DNA from: Methylibium sp035762065
GTDB lineage: Bacteria > Pseudomonadota > Gammaproteobacteria > Burkholderiales > Burkholderiaceae_C
NCBI RefSeq assembly: GCF_035762065.1
Contig: NZ_DASTPW010000050.1
Span: forward strand, 124,001 to 188,000
DNA length: 64,000 bases
Reading direction: 5' to 3'
Shown: piece by piece, positions 25,286-33,989 of the stretch
Position numbering within the stretch: the first letter of the stretch is position 1
Layout: the number at the start of each line of letters is the position of its first letter
The notes under the pieces: generated by a model
The model's input: the letters and a program-made list of their open reading frames with translations, nothing else
Told to the model about the DNA's origin: nothing
The model's database searches: none
Program-made: the position numbers and the translations under genes

Positions 25286-26191
25286 TCAATGCGCCGGCGC
25301 CGGCTCCCAGGCCGACAGCGCGGCGGCTGCGAGGATCAGCGCGCCGCCCGCCAGCATCGCCGGCGTCAGCAGCTGGTCACCTAGCAGCACCGCCGAGACG
25401 GTCGCGAAGACGATCTCCGTGAGCATCACCACCGCGGTGACGTTCGCGCGCAGCCGCGCGGCGCCGTACTGCAACGCGAGGTTCGCGGCGAGGAAGGCGA
25501 ACGCCAGGCCGACCGCCGGGAGCAACCACGCGGCCGTGGGCGCCGGCGGGCGCGGCACGCCGCCGGCCGCACCGATCAGCAGCGCGAGGCCACCGGCGAC
25601 CAGCACGCCGCCGACGAACATCGCGAAGGCGCGCGCCTCGGCGGGGCGTGCGGCCTCGCGCTTGAGCATCACGTTGTTGAGCGCGAAGGCGAAGCCGCCG
25701 ACGATGCCCAGCACTTCGGGCAGGCCCATCGACGCGAACGGGTTAGCCTCGGCCCACGGCCGGCCTTCGGGTTTCAGCACGATCACCGCGCCGGCCAGCG
25801 CCAGCAACATGCGCAGCAGCGCGAGGCGCGTGAGCCGCTCGTGCAGCAGCAGGCGCGCGAGCAGCACCGCCCACAGCGGCATCAGATAGAAAAGCAGCAC
25901 CACGCGCACCACGTCGCCGATGCTCACCGCCCAGTTGAAGGCCGCGTTGGTGGTGCCGGCGCCAAGCGCCAGCACCCACAGCACCGGCATGCGCAGCAGC
26001 TGCCCGGGGGCGTGCGGCCAGCGCGCGACGATCACCGCGACCGTCAGCGCATACACCAGCGCCGTCGCCCACAGCGGATGCACGCCGAGCGCATGCAGAT
26101 GCCGCAGCGGCCACCACGAGACGCCCCAGACGAAGGCATTGAGCAGCAGGCCGGCGACCGCGACCGACTCAAGCGACAAATGGCGGCCCAA
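25286..26191 (-). CDS. EamA/DMT-superfamily membrane transporter
   Basis: 301 residues with about ten hydrophobic helices in two EamA repeats (residues ~10-140 and ~160-295). The first repeat opens LLLNAFVWGVSWWPLRHLH, and each repeat closes with the family's GAVIVLKPEG or GGALILAAAAL segment. DMT proteins export amino acids or metabolites across the inner membrane; the substrate cannot be told. The ATG is the first codon with a plausible N terminus. Upstream lies a REP-like repeat and lplT on the same strand. Confidence 0.88.
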   Translation of the reverse strand: MGRHLSLESVAVAGLLLNAFVWGVSWWPLRHLHALGVHPLWATALVYALTVAVIVARWPHAPGQLLRMPVLWVLALGAGTTNAAFNWAVSIGDVVRVVLLFYLMPLWAVLLARLLLHERLTRLALLRMLLALAGAVIVLKPEGRPWAEANPFASMGLPEVLGIVGGFAFALNNVMLKREAARPAEARAFAMFVGGVLVAGGLALLIGAAGGVPRPPAPTAAWLLPAVGLAFAFLAANLALQYGAARLRANVTAVVMLTEIVFATVSAVLLGDQLLTPAMLAGGALILAAAALSAWEPAPAH

Positions 26192-26252
26192 GAAAGGCGC
26201 TTCTTTGGTGGCAAGGCGATCGGCGTGGCCCGGTGCCAGCCGAGCGGCCGCT

Positions 26253-26320
26253 GCGGATCCGGCTTCGCCGGTCCAGCAGCGGCGCCCCTTGAGGGGAGCG
26301 GCGAAGCCTCAACGGGGTGG
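26253..26320. repeat. REP-like multi-hairpin repeat, copy 1
   Basis: 68 bases, reading on the plus strand from GCGGATCCGGCTTCGCCGG to CAACGGGGTGG. It contains three potential stems: CCGGC/GCCGG, GCCCC/GGGG(A)GC and GGCGAAGCC. It ends three bases from the lplT stop codon. Copies 2 and 3 at 43.8 and 63.5 kb have the same orientation and placement. Confidence 0.8.
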
Positions 26321-26323
26321 TCG

Positions 26324-27601
26324 TCATCCGTGAGGATCGCTCCGCGCGATCGCGAGCAGGTGCTCGACTTCTTCCTTGTGCTGCACGCAGTTGCGCCGGT
26401 GCCAGCGCCCGATCAGCCACATCGCCCCGGCCACCGCGAGCCCGAAGATCGTGATGGCGCCGAAGGCCGACAGGCCCCATTTCGTCATGCCGGTGTAGAA
26501 CGCGCCGAGGCCGAGGATGCAGGCCTGCTCGTTGAAGTTCTGCACCGCGATCGAGCGGCCGGCGCCCATCAGGTTGTGGCCGCGGTGCTGCAGCAGCGCG
26601 TTCATGGGCACGACGAGGAAGCCGCCGAGCGCGCCGAGCAGCATCATGAAGGGCGCCGCGACCCAGACGTCGCGGATGAACACCAACCCGATCATCAGCA
26701 CGCCCATGCCGATGCCCAGCGGCACGACGCGCAAGGCCTGGTCGAGCCGCATCGACGAGGCCAGCACCGCGCCGACCGCGGTGCCGATCGCGACCACGCC
26801 GACCAGCGCCGAGGCCTGCGTCGTGCCGTAGCCGAGCGCCGCCGCGGCCCAGGCCAGCACGATGTAGCGCAGGTTGCCGCTGACGCCCCAGAACAGCGTG
26901 GTGGTGGCCAGCGAGATCTGGCCGAGCTTGTCGTTCCACAGCCGCGCGTTGCAGGCGGAGAAGTCGCGCACCAGCTCGACGGCGCTGGTCGAGAGCTTCT
27001 GCAGCGGCGCGTCGGTGCGCGGGATGTAGAGGTTGAACGCGGCAGCCACGACGTACAGCAGCGCGATCGCCGAGATCGCCGCTTCGGGCGCGCTGTCGAT
27101 GCCGGTCGTCATGAACGGCAGGTCGATGCCGAGCAGCACCTGCGAGATGGCGCGGCCCACGAGCTGGCCGCCGAGCAGCACGCCGAGGATGATCGAGCCG
27201 ATCGTGAGGCCCTCGATCCAGCCGTTGGCCTTGACGAGCTGCGAAGCCGGCAGCAGCTCGGTGAGGATGCCGTACTTGGCGGGGGAGTAGGCCGCGGCGC
27301 CGAGCCCGACCAGCGCATACGCGAGCAGCGGGTGCGTGCCGAACAGCATCAGCAGGCATCCGGCCACCTTGATCGTGTTCGAGACGAACATGACCTTGCC
27401 CTTGGGCACCGCGTCCGCGAAGGCGCCGACCAGCGGCGCGAGCACCACGTAAAACAGCGCGAACATCGGCACCAGCGCGGCGCGCTGCCATTCGGGCGAG
27501 CCCGAGGAGCGGAGCAGTTCGACGGCGGCGACGAAGAGCGCGTTGTCGGCCAGCGAGCTGAAGAACTGCGCCGACATGATGGTGTAGAAGCCTTTTTTCA
27601 T
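26324..27601 (-). CDS. lplT: Lysophospholipid transporter LplT
   Basis: 425 residues, MFS fold with about 12 TM helices. It starts MKKGFYTIMSAQFFSSLADNAL, a characteristic LplT N terminus, and carries PAKYGILTELLPASQLVKANGW near residue 110. LplT flips lysophosphatidylethanolamine across the inner membrane for reacylation. In E. coli it is paired with aas; no acyltransferase is adjacent here. Divergent from alr, an arrangement I recall as common in Burkholderiales. Confidence 0.9.
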   Translation of the reverse strand: MKKGFYTIMSAQFFSSLADNALFVAAVELLRSSGSPEWQRAALVPMFALFYVVLAPLVGAFADAVPKGKVMFVSNTIKVAGCLLMLFGTHPLLAYALVGLGAAAYSPAKYGILTELLPASQLVKANGWIEGLTIGSIILGVLLGGQLVGRAISQVLLGIDLPFMTTGIDSAPEAAISAIALLYVVAAAFNLYIPRTDAPLQKLSTSAVELVRDFSACNARLWNDKLGQISLATTTLFWGVSGNLRYIVLAWAAAALGYGTTQASALVGVVAIGTAVGAVLASSMRLDQALRVVPLGIGMGVLMIGLVFIRDVWVAAPFMMLLGALGGFLVVPMNALLQHRGHNLMGAGRSIAVQNFNEQACILGLGAFYTGMTKWGLSAFGAITIFGLAVAGAMWLIGRWHRRNCVQHKEEVEHLLAIARSDPHG

Positions 27602-27727
27602 CCGCCCGCCGACGCCGCGCCCGGATAGGCGCCGGCTGTGATCATGTCGGCGCGGAGGTTACAGCACGCCCTTTGCACGGTTGCCGGCCCGCAATCCCGG
27701 CCCGCGGGGCAGGGGCAAACTCGCGGC

Positions 27728-28861
27728 ATGCCACGTCCGATCGAAGCGCTGATCCACGTCGATGCCCTTGCGCACAACCTCGCGCGCGCCCGCCGCGCAG
27801 CCGGTGACGCGCGCGTGTGGGCGGTGGTCAAGGCCAACGCCTACGGGCACGGCATCGAGCGCGCGTTCCCCGGCCTGCGGGGCGCCGACGGCTTCGCGCT
27901 GCTCGACCTGGCCGAGGCCGAACGGCTGCGCGCGCTCGACTGGCGCGGCCCGATCCTGCTGCTCGAAGGCGCGTTCGAGCCGCGCGACCTGGAGCTGTGC
28001 TCGCGGCTCGACCTCTGGCACGTGGTGCATTGCGATGCGCAGATCGACTGGCTCGCGCGCCACAAGACCCAGGCGCCGCAGCGCGTCTTCCTCAAGCTCA
28101 ACAGCGGCATGAACCGCCTCGGATTCACGCCCGCGGCCTTCCGCGGCGCCTGGGCGCGGCTCGATGCGCTGCCGCAGGTCGGCGAGGTCTCGCTGATGAC
28201 GCACTTCGCGAATGCCGACACGGCTGCCGACCCGGCGGCCGACGGCGAAGCCGGCATCGCGCGCCAGCTGGCGCTCTTCGAGCAGGCCACCGAAGGCCTG
28301 CCCGGCGAGCGCAGCCTCGCGAACAGCGCCGCCACGCTGCGCCACGCGGTCGCGGCCGACTGGGTGCGCGCCGGGATCATGGTCTACGGCTCGGCGCCCG
28401 ACGCGCCCGTGCACGACCTTGCGCACTGGGACCTGCGCTGCGCGATGACGCTGCGCTCGAAGCTGATCGCGACGCAGAGCCTGTGTCGCGGCGACAGCGT
28501 CGGCTACGGCAGCCGCTTCACCGCCGAGCGGCCGATGCGCATCGGCGTCGTCGCCTGCGGCTACGCCGACGGCTACCCGCGCCATGCGCCGACCGGCGCG
28601 CCGGTGCTGGTCGAGGGCGTGCGCACGCGGCTGGTCGGGCGGGTGTCGATGGACATGGTCACCGTCGATCTGGAGCCGGTGCTCGCCGCCGGCATCGAAG
28701 CCGGGCTCGGCAGCGAAGTCACACTGTGGGGCGAAGGCCCGGGCGGTGCACGACTGCCGATCGACGACGTGGCGCTGTCCGCCGGCACCATCGGCTATGA
28801 ATTGATGTGCGCGCTGGCGCCGCGGGTGCCGGTGCGGGTGGTCGAGCACAACCCTCTCTGA
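27728..28861 (+). CDS. alr: Alanine racemase
   Basis: 377 residues. PLP-binding lysine in VWAVVKANAYGHG (Lys 35), dimer-partner catalytic tyrosine in GDSVGYGSRF near residue 260, and the C-terminal beta domain GRVSMDMVTVDL followed by TIGYELMCALAPRVP. Makes D-alanine for peptidoglycan. The ATG at 27728 is chosen because MPRPIEALIHVDALAHNL is the family's N terminus; the frame is open for 30 codons upstream. A CAAACT element six bases before it could act as a -10 box. Confidence 0.94.
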   Translation: MPRPIEALIHVDALAHNLARARRAAGDARVWAVVKANAYGHGIERAFPGLRGADGFALLDLAEAERLRALDWRGPILLLEGAFEPRDLELCSRLDLWHVVHCDAQIDWLARHKTQAPQRVFLKLNSGMNRLGFTPAAFRGAWARLDALPQVGEVSLMTHFANADTAADPAADGEAGIARQLALFEQATEGLPGERSLANSAATLRHAVAADWVRAGIMVYGSAPDAPVHDLAHWDLRCAMTLRSKLIATQSLCRGDSVGYGSRFTAERPMRIGVVACGYADGYPRHAPTGAPVLVEGVRTRLVGRVSMDMVTVDLEPVLAAGIEAGLGSEVTLWGEGPGGARLPIDDVALSAGTIGYELMCALAPRVPVRVVEHNPL

Positions 28862-28877
28862 CGCGAAAGGAAGTCGT

Positions 28878-29279
28878 ATGCGCGTATGGATCGTGGCCTA
28901 CCTCGCCGCGGCGGCGGTGATGCTGGTGCTCGACGTGGTCTGGCTCACGTCGGCGATCGGCTTCTACCGCGAGCGCATCGGCCACCTGATGGCCGACAAC
29001 GTGCGGCTCGACGGCGCGATCGCTTTCTACCTGTTCTACCTGGCCGGCGTCGTCTACTTCGCGGTGCGTCCCGCGCTCGCGGAAGGCTCCTCGCGGCGCG
29101 CCGCGCAGCACGGCGCGGTGTTCGGCTTCATGGCCTACATGACCTACGACCTGACCAACCTCGCGACGCTGCGCGGCTTCCCGGTCTCGGTCGTGCTGGC
29201 CGACCTGGCCTGGGGCACGCTGCTGACCACCGTGGTCGCGCTGTCGTCCTACGCGGCGGCCCGCCGCGCGGGCCGATGA
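28878..29279 (+). CDS. DUF2177 family membrane protein
   Basis: 133 residues with four hydrophobic helices (about 5-25, 48-65, 78-95 and 105-125). It matches the DUF2177 pattern AYLAAAAVMLVLDVVWLT at the start and FGFMAYMTYDLTNLATLRGF in the middle. Inner-membrane; function unknown. GAAAGGAAG sits six bases before the ATG. It follows alr by 16 bases, so cotranscription is likely. Confidence 0.85.
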   Translation: MRVWIVAYLAAAAVMLVLDVVWLTSAIGFYRERIGHLMADNVRLDGAIAFYLFYLAGVVYFAVRPALAEGSSRRAAQHGAVFGFMAYMTYDLTNLATLRGFPVSVVLADLAWGTLLTTVVALSSYAAARRAGR

Positions 29280-29289
29280 TCGGCGGCCC

Positions 29290-29808
29290 ATGAACGCGAC
29301 CGCGCCGCACCCGCTCGCCGACGACGCCGCGCTGCGTCACTGCCGCCGCCTGGTGCGCCGGCAGGCGCTGAAGGCAGCCGGCGTGTCGGCGCTGCCGGTC
29401 GCCGGCGTCGATCTGTTCGTGAACGCCCACCTGCTGAAGAGCACGATCGACGAGATCAGCAGCGTGCACGGCCTCGCGCCGCAGCAGATCGCCGCGCTGC
29501 CACCGGCGCTGCGCACGCGCGTCGACGACCTCGCCGCCGAGGTCGGCAGCTACCTGATCGGGCGCGTGGTCACCCAGCAGGTGCTGTTCGGCGCGGTGCG
29601 CGCGCTCGGCGTGCGGCTGTCGGCGCAGCAGGCCGCGAAGCTGGCGCCGGTGGCCGGGCTCGCGGCCTCGGCGGCGCTGTCGGGCTGGATGTTCAAGCGG
29701 CTGTGCGACCGCCACATCGAACAATGCCGGCGCGTGCAGGCGGCGCTGCCGCGGCTGGCCGGCCCGCAGCACGAGGTGATCGACCTGCAGCCCGGCCTGC
29801 ATCATTGA
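29290..29808 (+). CDS. Hypothetical membrane-associated protein
   Basis: 172 residues, function unknown. Two moderately hydrophobic segments are visible, AAGVSALPVAGVDLFVNAHLL near residue 40 and KLAPVAGLAASAALSGWMF near 120. The first resembles the glycine/proline helix of DUF697/EcsC-like proteins; I do not assert that membership. The ATG overlaps nothing but follows the DUF2177 gene by ten bases. The C terminus is a short polar tail. Confidence 0.65.
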   Translation: MNATAPHPLADDAALRHCRRLVRRQALKAAGVSALPVAGVDLFVNAHLLKSTIDEISSVHGLAPQQIAALPPALRTRVDDLAAEVGSYLIGRVVTQQVLFGAVRALGVRLSAQQAAKLAPVAGLAASAALSGWMFKRLCDRHIEQCRRVQAALPRLAGPQHEVIDLQPGLHH

Positions 29809-29843
29809 GGGCCCGCAGCCGCTGCCGCCGAACGCCCTCGACG

Positions 29844-30335
29844 ATGAACGACGAACGCCCGAGCCACCGCCTTTCGATGACGGTGCTGATGACGCCGGAC
29901 ATGGCCAACTTCTCCGGCAACGTCCACGGCGGCACGATCCTGAAGCTGCTCGACCAGGTCGCCTACGCCTGCGCGAGCCGCTACGCGGCGCGCTACGTCG
30001 TCACGGTGTCGGTCGATCAGGTGACGTTCCGCGAGCCGATCCACGTCGGCGAACTGGTGACCTTCCTCGCGTCGGTCAACCTGACCGGCAGCTCGTCGAT
30101 GGAGATCGGCATCCGCGTCGTCGCCGAGAACATCCGCACCCAGGTGCAGCGGCATGCGAACAGCTGCTACTTCACGATGGTCGCGGTCGGCGACGACGGC
30201 CGGCCCGCGCCGGTGCCGCCGCTGGTGCCGGCCGACGACGAAGCGCGCCGCCGTCAGGGCGAGGCCGCGCGTCGCAAGGCGCTGCGCCGCGAGCTCGACG
30301 AGCGCCGGCAGGCCATCAAGGCCGCCGGCGCGTGA
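29844..30335 (+). CDS. Acyl-CoA thioesterase, YciA/hotdog fold
   Basis: 163 residues. The hotdog core carries the YciA/BACH pattern MTPDMANFSGNVHGGTILKLLD with the catalytic Asp, then the second-strand TVSVDQVTFREPIHVGELV. A charged helical tail of about 30 residues (DDEARRRQGEAARRKALR) follows, as in several hexameric YciA relatives. Hydrolyses acyl-CoA in the cytoplasm. The stop codon overlaps the GTG of arfB (GTGA). Confidence 0.87.
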   Translation: MNDERPSHRLSMTVLMTPDMANFSGNVHGGTILKLLDQVAYACASRYAARYVVTVSVDQVTFREPIHVGELVTFLASVNLTGSSSMEIGIRVVAENIRTQVQRHANSCYFTMVAVGDDGRPAPVPPLVPADDEARRRQGEAARRKALRRELDERRQAIKAAGA

Positions 30336-30754
30336 GCGGCACGCCGCGCTCGCTGCGCGAGCGACTCGAAAGCGAGAGCGAGTTCACCGCGATCCGCGCG
30401 CAGGGTGCCGGCGGGCAGAACGTCAACAAGGTGTCGAGCGCGGTGCACCTGCGCTTCGACATCGTCGGCTCGCCGTCGCTGAGCGATCCGCACAAGGCGC
30501 GGCTGCTCGCGCTCGGCGACCAGCGCATCACCGACGACGGCGTCGTCGTGATCAAGGCGCAGGAGCAGCGCACGCAGGCGCGCAACCGCGAGGACGCGCT
30601 CGACCGCCTGCTCGCGCTGATCGAAAGCGTGAGCCGCCCGCCGAAGAAGCGCGTCGCGACGAAGCCCACACTCGCGTCGAAGAAGCGGCGGCTCGAAGGC
30701 AAGAGCCAGCGCGGGGCGATCAAGGCCGCGCGCCGCAGCCCGCCGGGCGACTGA
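30332..30754 (+). CDS. arfB: Alternative ribosome-rescue factor ArfB (YaeJ-type peptidyl-tRNA hydrolase)
   Basis: 140 residues. The catalytic GGQ is at residues 27-29 (AQGAGGQNVNKVSS), the class I release-factor motif, and the C terminus is a long basic tail (KKRVATKPT to RRSPPGD) that enters the empty mRNA channel of stalled ribosomes. The length matches ArfB (~140) rather than full release factors. The GTG start is coupled to the thioesterase gene; no other Met precedes the domain. Confidence 0.9.
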   Translation: MSGTPRSLRERLESESEFTAIRAQGAGGQNVNKVSSAVHLRFDIVGSPSLSDPHKARLLALGDQRITDDGVVVIKAQEQRTQARNREDALDRLLALIESVSRPPKKRVATKPTLASKKRRLEGKSQRGAIKAARRSPPGD

Positions 30755-30802
30755 CGAGGGCACGCGCGCCGGCCTTCGCGAGCCCGCGACGAGAATGGCC
30801 CG

Positions 30803-32173
30803 ATGGCCAAGGACAGGACCGTCTACACCTGCACCGAGTGCGGCGCCACGAGCGCCAAGTGGCTCGGCCGCTGCACGTCGTGCGGTGCCTGGAACACGCT
30901 GCAGGAATCGATCGCCGAGAGCAGCGGCGCCACGCGGCACCGCTTCGAGTCGGTGGTGAAGAGCCTGCCGGTCGCGACGCTGTCGGAGATCGAGGCGGGC
31001 GAGGTGGCGCGCACGCCAATCGGCATCGAGGAGCTGGACCGCGTGCTCGGCGGCGGCATCGTCGCGGGCGGCGTCGTGCTGATCGGTGGCGATCCGGGCA
31101 TCGGCAAGAGCACGCTGCTGCTGCAGGCGGTGGAGGCCCTCTCCTCGCGGATGAAGGTGCTCTACGTGACCGGCGAGGAAAGCGGCGCGCAGGTCGCGCT
31201 GCGCGCGCGCCGGCTCGGGCTCGACGGCGCGCGGGTGCGCGTGCTCGCCGAGATCCAGCTCGAACGCATCCAGGCGACGATCGAGGCCGAAGCGCCCGCC
31301 TTCTGCGTGATCGACTCGATCCAGACGCTGTACTCCGACCAGCTCACCTCGGCGCCGGGCTCGGTCGCGCAGGTGCGCGAGTGCGCGGCGCAGCTGACGC
31401 GGCTCGCGAAGGCGAGCGGCACGACGATCGTGCTCGTCGGCCACGTCACCAAAGAGGGCGCGATCGCCGGCCCGCGCGTGCTGGAGCACATCGTCGACAC
31501 GGTGCTGTACTTCGAGGGCGACACGCACTCCAGCTTCCGCCTCGTGCGCGCGATCAAGAACCGCTTCGGTGCGGTCAACGAGATCGGCGTGTTCGCGATG
31601 ACCGAGCGCGGCCTCAAGGGCGTGAGCAACCCCAGCGCGATTTTTCTGTCCCAGCACGCGCAGCCGGTGCCGGGCTCGTGCGTGATGGTCACGCTCGAAG
31701 GCACGCGGCCGCTGCTGGTCGAGCTGCAGGCGCTGGTCGATGGCGGCGGGCCGAGCCCGCGGCGCCTGTCCGTCGGCCTCGACCGCGACCGGCTCGCGAT
31801 GCTGCTCGCGGTGCTGCACCGCCACGCCGGCGTCGCGTGCATGGACCAGGACGTGTTCGTCAACGCCGTCGGCGGCGTGCGCATCGGCGAGCCGGCGGCC
31901 GACCTCGCGGTGATGCTCGCCATCCAGAGCAGCCTGCGCGGCAAGCCGCTGCCGCGCGGCTTCGTCGCCTTCGGCGAAGTCGGCCTCGCCGGCGAGGTGC
32001 GGCCCGCGCCGCGCGGGCAGGAGCGCCTGAAGGAAGCCGCGAAGCTCGGCTTCGGCGTCGCGCTGGTGCCGAAAGCCAATGCGCCGAAAGGCCGCAACGC
32101 GATCGAGGGCCTGACGATCCACGCGGTCGAGCGGGTCGAGGAGGCGATCGACGTGCTGCGCGGGCTGGGCTGA
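30803..32173 (+). CDS. radA: DNA repair protein RadA (Sms)
   Basis: 456 residues. N-terminal C4 zinc finger (CTECG and CTSCG), RecA-like core with Walker A GGDPGIGKST near residue 100, the RadA-specific KNRFG motif near 255, and a Lon-protease-like C-terminal domain (LPRGFVAFGEVGLAGEVRP). It promotes branch migration in recombinational repair. There is no good ribosome-binding site; GAGAAT six bases before the ATG could be a -10 box. Confidence 0.96.
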   Translation: MAKDRTVYTCTECGATSAKWLGRCTSCGAWNTLQESIAESSGATRHRFESVVKSLPVATLSEIEAGEVARTPIGIEELDRVLGGGIVAGGVVLIGGDPGIGKSTLLLQAVEALSSRMKVLYVTGEESGAQVALRARRLGLDGARVRVLAEIQLERIQATIEAEAPAFCVIDSIQTLYSDQLTSAPGSVAQVRECAAQLTRLAKASGTTIVLVGHVTKEGAIAGPRVLEHIVDTVLYFEGDTHSSFRLVRAIKNRFGAVNEIGVFAMTERGLKGVSNPSAIFLSQHAQPVPGSCVMVTLEGTRPLLVELQALVDGGGPSPRRLSVGLDRDRLAMLLAVLHRHAGVACMDQDVFVNAVGGVRIGEPAADLAVMLAIQSSLRGKPLPRGFVAFGEVGLAGEVRPAPRGQERLKEAAKLGFGVALVPKANAPKGRNAIEGLTIHAVERVEEAIDVLRGLG

Positions 32174-32174
32174 G

Positions 32175-32978
32175 ATGCGCCTCGCCGTCGTCTCCGACAT
32201 CCACGGCAACCTGCCCGCGCTCGACGCGGTGCTGGCCGAGATCGGCGCGCTGGGTGTCGACCGCATCGTCAACCTCGGCGACGTCGCCAGCGGCCCGCTG
32301 TGGCCGCGCGAGACGATCGAGCGGCTGATGCCGCTGGCCCTGCCGACGCTCGCCGGCAACCACGAGCGGCAGCTGCTCGCGCTCGGCACCGCGGTCGACC
32401 CCCGCGATCGCGGCAGCGACGCGCTCGCGGCACGCGCGCTCGGCGAGCCCGAGCGCGCCTGGCTGCGCACGCTGCCCAAGTCGCTGCGGCTTGCCGGCGG
32501 CGTCGCGGCCTGCCACGGCACGCCGTCGAGCGACTGCCGCTACCTGATGGAAACCGTGACCGACGACTTCGGCCGCGCCGGCTCGCTGGGCCTGCGCGCG
32601 GCCACCGAAGCCGAACTGCTCGAGCGCCTCGACGGCGCCGAGCCCGCCGCCGTGCTGCTGTGCGGCCACAGCCACCTGCCGCGCGTGCGGCGGCTCGGCG
32701 ACGGCCGGCTGCTCGTCAACCCGGGCAGCGTCGGCCTGCCGGCCTACGACGACGAGCGGCCGCACCGGCACCACGTCGAGAACGGCGACGCGGCCGCGCG
32801 CTGGGCGCTGCTCGAGTCCGCCGGCGCCGGCTGGCGCGCCGAGCTGCGGGCGACCGCGTACGACGCCGAAGCCGCCGCGCGGCGCGCCGAGGCGCAGGGT
32901 CGCGGCGACTGGGCCGACGCGCTGCGCAGCGGCCGCGTCGGCCGCACCGAGGCCGCGGTGCTCGGCCGGGTGGCCTGA
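32175..32978 (+). CDS. Metallophosphoesterase, YfcE/calcineurin-like
   Basis: 267 residues. All five metallophosphoesterase motifs are present: VVSDIHGNLPAL at the start, NLGDVASGP near 35, LAGNHERQ near 60, ACHGTPSS near 115 and LLCGHSHLPRV near 160, then NPGSVGLP. This resembles the small YfcE/MJ0936-type cytoplasmic phosphodiesterases, with a longer C-terminal helix region. Substrate unknown. The ATG follows the radA stop by one base. Confidence 0.88.
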   Translation: MRLAVVSDIHGNLPALDAVLAEIGALGVDRIVNLGDVASGPLWPRETIERLMPLALPTLAGNHERQLLALGTAVDPRDRGSDALAARALGEPERAWLRTLPKSLRLAGGVAACHGTPSSDCRYLMETVTDDFGRAGSLGLRAATEAELLERLDGAEPAAVLLCGHSHLPRVRRLGDGRLLVNPGSVGLPAYDDERPHRHHVENGDAAARWALLESAGAGWRAELRATAYDAEAAARRAEAQGRGDWADALRSGRVGRTEAAVLGRVA

Positions 32979-32980
32979 CC

Positions 32981-33388
32981 ATGGGCCATCACCCGGCGAT
33001 CGGATGGGCGCTGGCGGCGCTGGCGCTGGTCGCCGGCTACGCGGGCTGGGGCGCGCGCGGGCTGGTGCTCGCGGTGACCGTCATCGTGTTCTGGCTGCTG
33101 CTGCAGTTCAACCGTGCGCTGCGAACGACGCGGCGGGCCGCGCAGGCGCCGATGGGCAGCGTCGCGAGCGCGGTGATGCTGCATGCGAAGCTGAAGCCCG
33201 GCCTGCGGCTCGCCGACGTCCTGCCGCTGGCCGGCAGCCTCGGCGAGCCGCTTGCGGGCGCCGGCGCGGCCGACGAGGAGCGCTACCGCTGGGCCGATGC
33301 CGGCGGGCGCGAGGTGCAGGTGGTGTTGCGGCGCGGCCGGGTGGTCTCGTGGACGCTCGACGGCCAGCCGGCCGGCCCGGCGGGTTAG
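32981..33388 (+). CDS. Hypothetical inner-membrane protein
   Basis: 135 residues. One or two hydrophobic helices span about residues 5-40 (ALAALALVAGYAGW, then LVLAVTVIVFWLLLQF). A soluble C-terminal part follows, with ERYRWADAGGREVQVVLRRGRVVSWTLD forming a likely small beta sheet. Proteins of this shape are common near radA in Burkholderiales to my recollection; no function known. It starts three bases after the phosphoesterase stop. Confidence 0.68.
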   Translation: MGHHPAIGWALAALALVAGYAGWGARGLVLAVTVIVFWLLLQFNRALRTTRRAAQAPMGSVASAVMLHAKLKPGLRLADVLPLAGSLGEPLAGAGAADEERYRWADAGGREVQVVLRRGRVVSWTLDGQPAGPAG

Positions 33389-33424
33389 CGGCTTCCTCGC
33401 TCGGCTGGAGCCGTGCGGACCGGC

Positions 33425-33865
33425 TCAGCGCCCGCTGCGGCGGTGCGCGACGAAGCCGACGACCCCGAGCGCGGCGAACAGCAGCCCGAGCAGGCTCGGG
33501 TCGCTGCCGATCGGGGCGGCCGCCGCGTTGGCGTCGAAGTCGCTCGAGGCCGGCAGGGCCGCCGAGGTGAACGATGGCGGATCGAGCGGGTAGGGCCGCG
33601 GCCAGGGGCTGGTCAGCACCGGCCTGACCGCCGCGGCACCGGTGGGGGCCGCGGCCAGCAGGATCGTGGCTTCATGACCGCCGGTGCGCAGCAGCGGCAG
33701 GACCTCCGTGCAGGCCGACGGCTTGGCGCCGGCTTCGCCGCAGGATTCGCGAGCCGCGTGCGCGGCGGCGGGCAGCAGCACGCCGGCGCAGACCAAGGCG
33801 ACCGACAAGGCGCTCGCACGCACACGGCGCGACCGCGACGAGGCGCGCTTGCGCGTGCGGCGCAT
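33425..33865 (-). CDS. Exported protein with C-terminal membrane anchor and basic tail
   Basis: 146 residues, unknown function. A basic n-region (RRTRKRASSRSRRVR) and hydrophobic core ending AAAHA form a signal peptide; two cysteines follow in SCGEAG and SACTEV. The C terminus is a hydrophobic helix plus RRSGR (SLLGLLFAALGVVGFVAHRR), reminiscent of PEP-CTERM or LPXTG-like sorting tails, but the PEP motif is absent (the equivalent residues are SDPS). Neither this ATG nor the GTG at 33901 has a good ribosome-binding site. Confidence 0.6.
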   Translation of the reverse strand: MRRTRKRASSRSRRVRASALSVALVCAGVLLPAAAHAARESCGEAGAKPSACTEVLPLLRTGGHEATILLAAAPTGAAAVRPVLTSPWPRPYPLDPPSFTSAALPASSDFDANAAAAPIGSDPSLLGLLFAALGVVGFVAHRRSGR

Positions 33866-33949
33866 CGGCGCCGTGGGAAGGATTCGAGGGGTGCAGGACA
33901 CGCTCCAAAGCTAGGCGGTCCGGGGTGACCGGGCAATCGCGGCCGGGGC

Positions 33950-33975
33950 CCCCACCCCCGGTTTCGGGGGTGGGG
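33950..33975 (-). terminator. Hairpin after the mxa-like operon
   Basis: Eleven-base perfect stem CCCCACCCCCG / CGGGGGTGGGG with a GTTT loop, 14 bases beyond the stop of the last VWA gene. No T run. Confidence 0.6.
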
Positions 33976-33989
33976 CTGTGGCGTGAGGA

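Noticed and set aside
33425..33865. Assignment as a PEP-CTERM protein
   Set aside because: The required Pro-Glu-Pro is absent, so only the general layout is similar.
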